The translations under genes and the position numbers were made by a program. A stretch of DNA of 8,387 bases from Alphaproteobacteria bacterium. Lineage in GTDB: Bacteria; Pseudomonadota; Alphaproteobacteria; Rhizobiales; Aestuariivirgaceae. A model generated the notes under the pieces. The model was given only the letters and a program-made list of their open reading frames with translations, ran no database searches and had not been told where the DNA came from. Location of the stretch: positions 1 to 8,387 of the forward strand of contig JAHEJE010000117.1 in NCBI GenBank assembly GCA_024639035.1. Direction: 5' to 3'. Positions 6,653 to 8,387 of the stretch are shown here, piece by piece. Positions within the stretch are counted from its first letter, which is position 1, and each line of letters opens with the position of its first letter.

Positions 6653-6657
6653 GAGGT
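6653..6657 (+). promoter_or_regulatory. tsf ribosome binding site
   Basis: GAGGT lies 5 bases before the tsf ATG at 6663. An ATG at 6658 directly follows the motif but is out of frame and opens only a ten-codon run. The conserved EF-Ts N-terminus confirms 6663. Confidence 0.65.
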
Positions 6658-6662
6658 ATGAA

Positions 6663-7595
6663 ATGGCAACGATCACCGCGAGCATGGTGAAGGAACTGCG
6701 CGAAAAGACCGGCGCAGGCATGATGGACTGCAAGAATGCCCTGACCGAGGCGGGCGGCGACATGGAGGCGGCGGTCGACTGGCTGCGCGCCAAGGGGCTC
6801 GCCAAGGCGGCAAAAAAGGCCTCTCGCGTGGCCGCTGAGGGACTCGTCGGCGTGGCCGCTGACGAAACTGCCGGCGCGGTGGTGGAGGTCAACTCCGAGA
6901 CCGATTTCGTAGCCCGCAACGAGCAATTCCAGCAAATGGTGGCCCAGATCGCCAATCTGGCCCTGACCGCCGGCGGCGAAATCGACGCCCTGAAGGCCGC
7001 CGAGTATCCCGGTGTCGGCAAGTCGGTGGAAGATCATGTCGGTGAAATGGTCGCCACGATCGGCGAAAACATGAGCGTGCGCAGATGTGCGCAGATTTCG
7101 GTGGAGAACGGCGTCGTCGCCAGCTACGTGCACAATCAGGCTGCCTCGGGCCTCGGCAAGATCGGCGTTCTCGTCGGTATCGAAACCACCGGCGACAAGG
7201 CTGCCGCGGCCAGCTTCGGCAAGCAGGTCGCCATGCACGTCGCGGCTGCGAACCCGCTGGCCCTGACCCCTGAAGACCTGGATCAGGCCGTCGTGGAGCG
7301 TGAACGCGCGGTTTACACCGAACAGGCCCGGGAGTCCGGCAAGCCCGATAACATCGTTGAAAAGATGGTCGAAGGCCGCATCCGCAAGTTCTACGAGGAA
7401 TCCGTGCTGTTGTCGCAGACCTTCGTCATCGATGGCGAGAACTCGGTGGAAAAGGCAGCCAAGCTGGCCGAAGCCCAGGTCGGCGCGCCGCTCAAGGTGG
7501 CGAACTTCGTACGCATGCAGATCGGCGAAGGCATCGACACCGGGCCGGAAGAGGATTTTGCCGCCGAAGTCGCCAAGACCGCATCGGGCAGCTGA
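6663..7595 (+). CDS. tsf: Translation elongation factor Ts
   Basis: A 310-residue cytoplasmic factor that exchanges GDP for GTP on EF-Tu. The N-terminal UBA-like domain (about 1-50) carries the family signature LREKTGAGMMDCKNAL (12-27). The second signature, EVNSETDFVARN (75-86), contains the T-D-F-V segment (80-83) whose Asp-Phe pair wedges next to the EF-Tu nucleotide site. The core subdomains follow, with QVAMHVAAANPLAL (188-201) and the coiled-coil/dimer region about 208-285. Length is slightly over that of E. coli EF-Ts (about 283), as in many alphaproteobacteria, owing to loop and C-terminal additions. It is cotranscribed with rpsB, the standard order. The stop codon lies in the loop of a strong hairpin (7582-7606), and an intrinsic terminator follows 64 bases downstream. 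Confidence 0.98.
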   Translation: MATITASMVKELREKTGAGMMDCKNALTEAGGDMEAAVDWLRAKGLAKAAKKASRVAAEGLVGVAADETAGAVVEVNSETDFVARNEQFQQMVAQIANLALTAGGEIDALKAAEYPGVGKSVEDHVGEMVATIGENMSVRRCAQISVENGVVASYVHNQAASGLGKIGVLVGIETTGDKAAAASFGKQVAMHVAAANPLALTPEDLDQAVVERERAVYTEQARESGKPDNIVEKMVEGRIRKFYEESVLLSQTFVIDGENSVEKAAKLAEAQVGAPLKVANFVRMQIGEGIDTGPEEDFAAEVAKTASGS

Positions 7596-7606
7596 TCTGC
7601 CCGATG
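7582..7606 (+). other. Perfect 10-bp hairpin with the tsf stop codon in its loop
   Basis: CATCGGGCAG (7582-7591) and CTGCCCGATG (7597-7606) are perfect reverse complements around the 5-base loop CTGAT, which holds the TGA stop (7593-7595). No T-run follows, so it is not itself an intrinsic terminator. It may mark an mRNA 3' end, a decay barrier or part of a Rho-dependent region. Role is inferred; the repeat is directly visible. Confidence 0.7.
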
Positions 7607-7659
7607 ATCGGCAACGGCAAACAAGGCGTCGCCGAATCAGGGTGATACACGTTAGTAAG

Positions 7660-7683
7660 AAGGGTCCTGTCCGGACCCTTTTT
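7660..7683 (+). terminator. Rho-independent terminator after tsf
   Basis: Stem AAGGGTCC (7660-7667), loop TGTCC, stem GGACCCTT (7673-7680), then TTT. The T-tract runs 7679-7683 and its first two bases pair in the stem. It should end most transcription of rpsB-tsf. It lies only 26 bases before the pyrH ATG, so either pyrH depends on readthrough or its promoter overlaps this element. Confidence 0.8.
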
Positions 7684-7709
7684 CGTTGTTCGGGGAATGA
7701 TCCAACACC

Positions 7710-8387
7710 ATGGCACAAGACAAGGTATCGCGAGTTCTGCTGAAGGTTTCCGGCGAGGCTCTGATGGGCGCGCAGGATTTCGGCATCGATCTGAATATGG
7801 CCGGCCGAATTGCCGGCGAGGTCGCCCAGGCCATCTCGCAGGGCATAGAGATCGGTCTGGTGATCGGCGGCGGAAACATCTTTCGCGGCGTGTCCGGTGC
7901 GGCACAGGGCATGGACCGCGCCAATGCCGACCACATGGGCATGCTGGCCACGGTGATGAATGCTCTGGCGATGCAGGATGTTTTGATCGGCAAGGGCGTC
8001 GCGGTGCGGGTCATGTCGGCCATTCCGATGCCGACGGTTTGCGAACCGTTTGTCCGCTCCCGGGCCTTGCGGCATCTGGAAAAGGGCAGGGTGGTGATAT
8101 TTGCCGGCGGCACCGGCAATCCGTTTTTCACCACCGATACCGCGGCTGCGCTGCGCGCCGCAGAAATGAAATGTGATGTGCTGATGAAGGGAACCAGCGT
8201 CGACGGCATCTACAGTGCCGATCCCAAGCGCCAGCCGGATGCCACCCGTTTCGACGAGATATCGTTTGCCGAAGTGCTCTCAAGAGACCTGAAGGTCATG
8301 GACGCGGCTGCAATCGCGCTTGCGCGCGACAACAAGATTCCGGTAATCGTATTCTCCATACGTCAGGAAGGCGCCTTCCTCGACGTG
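7710..8387 (+). CDS. pyrH: Uridylate kinase (UMP kinase), 3' end beyond the window
   Basis: 226 codons are present and the frame is still open at the window edge; E. coli PyrH has 241 residues, so roughly 15 are missing. The enzyme phosphorylates UMP to UDP with ATP in pyrimidine nucleotide synthesis and belongs to the amino-acid-kinase fold. Motifs: KVSGEAL (12-18), GGGNIFRG (53-60), DHMGMLAT (74-81), PFVRSRALRHLEKGRVVIF region (113-131), GGTGNPFFTTD (133-143), and the nucleotide-site DGIYSADP (165-172). Bacterial PyrH is hexameric and usually allosterically controlled by UTP and GTP. ATG 7710 fits the family N-terminus. The ribosome binding site is weak (GGGGA, 7692-7696, 13 bases away), and an out-of-frame ATG lies at 7697. 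The usual next gene, frr, would be downstream of the window. Confidence 0.97.
   Translation, partial: MAQDKVSRVLLKVSGEALMGAQDFGIDLNMAGRIAGEVAQAISQGIEIGLVIGGGNIFRGVSGAAQGMDRANADHMGMLATVMNALAMQDVLIGKGVAVRVMSAIPMPTVCEPFVRSRALRHLEKGRVVIFAGGTGNPFFTTDTAAALRAAEMKCDVLMKGTSVDGIYSADPKRQPDATRFDEISFAEVLSRDLKVMDAAAIALARDNKIPVIVFSIRQEGAFLDV

Noticed and set aside
6576..8075. Minus-strand open frame (499 aa) opposite tsf and pyrH
   Set aside because: It spans two conserved genes, a terminator and a gap without any domain of its own; its length follows from the third-position bias of the + strand genes.
7697..8176. Alternative + strand gene starting at the ATG 13 bases before pyrH
   Set aside because: It is out of frame with the conserved PyrH sequence and gives an Arg/Gly-rich shadow translation.

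Overview
The window looks like ordinary core-genome DNA from a GC-rich alphaproteobacterium. Three things point there: the style of the DNA polymerase III alpha N-terminus (FVHLSVHSAYSLSEG), the adjacency of lolC-lolD and dnaE, and the alanine-rich acidic tail on ribosomal protein S2. The genus cannot be fixed from this sequence. All seven protein genes lie on the + strand and coding density is very high. There is no tRNA, rRNA, CRISPR array, insertion sequence or prophage gene.

Layout. At 1-1948 is a tightly overlapped unit: the 3' end of the lipoprotein-releasing permease (lolC/lolE family), lolD (its ATPase), and a histone-deacetylase-superfamily amidohydrolase of the acetylpolyamine amidohydrolase type. 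The stop and start codons overlap at both junctions, so translation is probably coupled. After a 75-base gap that holds a palindrome and a candidate promoter, dnaE (2024-5485) encodes the replicative polymerase subunit. A 187-base gap (5486-5672) then carries a good sigma70-type promoter and a leader of about 130 bases in front of rpsB (5673-6569). This is followed by tsf (6663-7595), an intrinsic terminator at 7660-7683, and pyrH (7710 to the window end, its last codons missing).

How the genes relate. LolC/LolD extract lipoproteins from the inner membrane in an ATP-dependent way, so that the carrier LolA can take them to the outer membrane. DnaE copies the chromosome. S2 and EF-Ts serve translation, and PyrH makes UDP from UMP for RNA and for envelope precursors. 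The amidohydrolase is the only gene that is not standard housekeeping here. It sits between lolD and dnaE and has all the zinc and catalytic residues, but lacks acidic pocket residues that I recall from the Mycoplana ramosa enzyme.

I found no convincing undescribed system. The points worth a second look are mostly regulatory: a possibly leaderless dnaE start inside a palindrome, a dyad around the rpsB -35 box, repeated elements in the rpsB leader, a perfect 10-bp hairpin with the tsf stop codon in its loop, and a terminator 26 bases ahead of pyrH with no obvious separate promoter.
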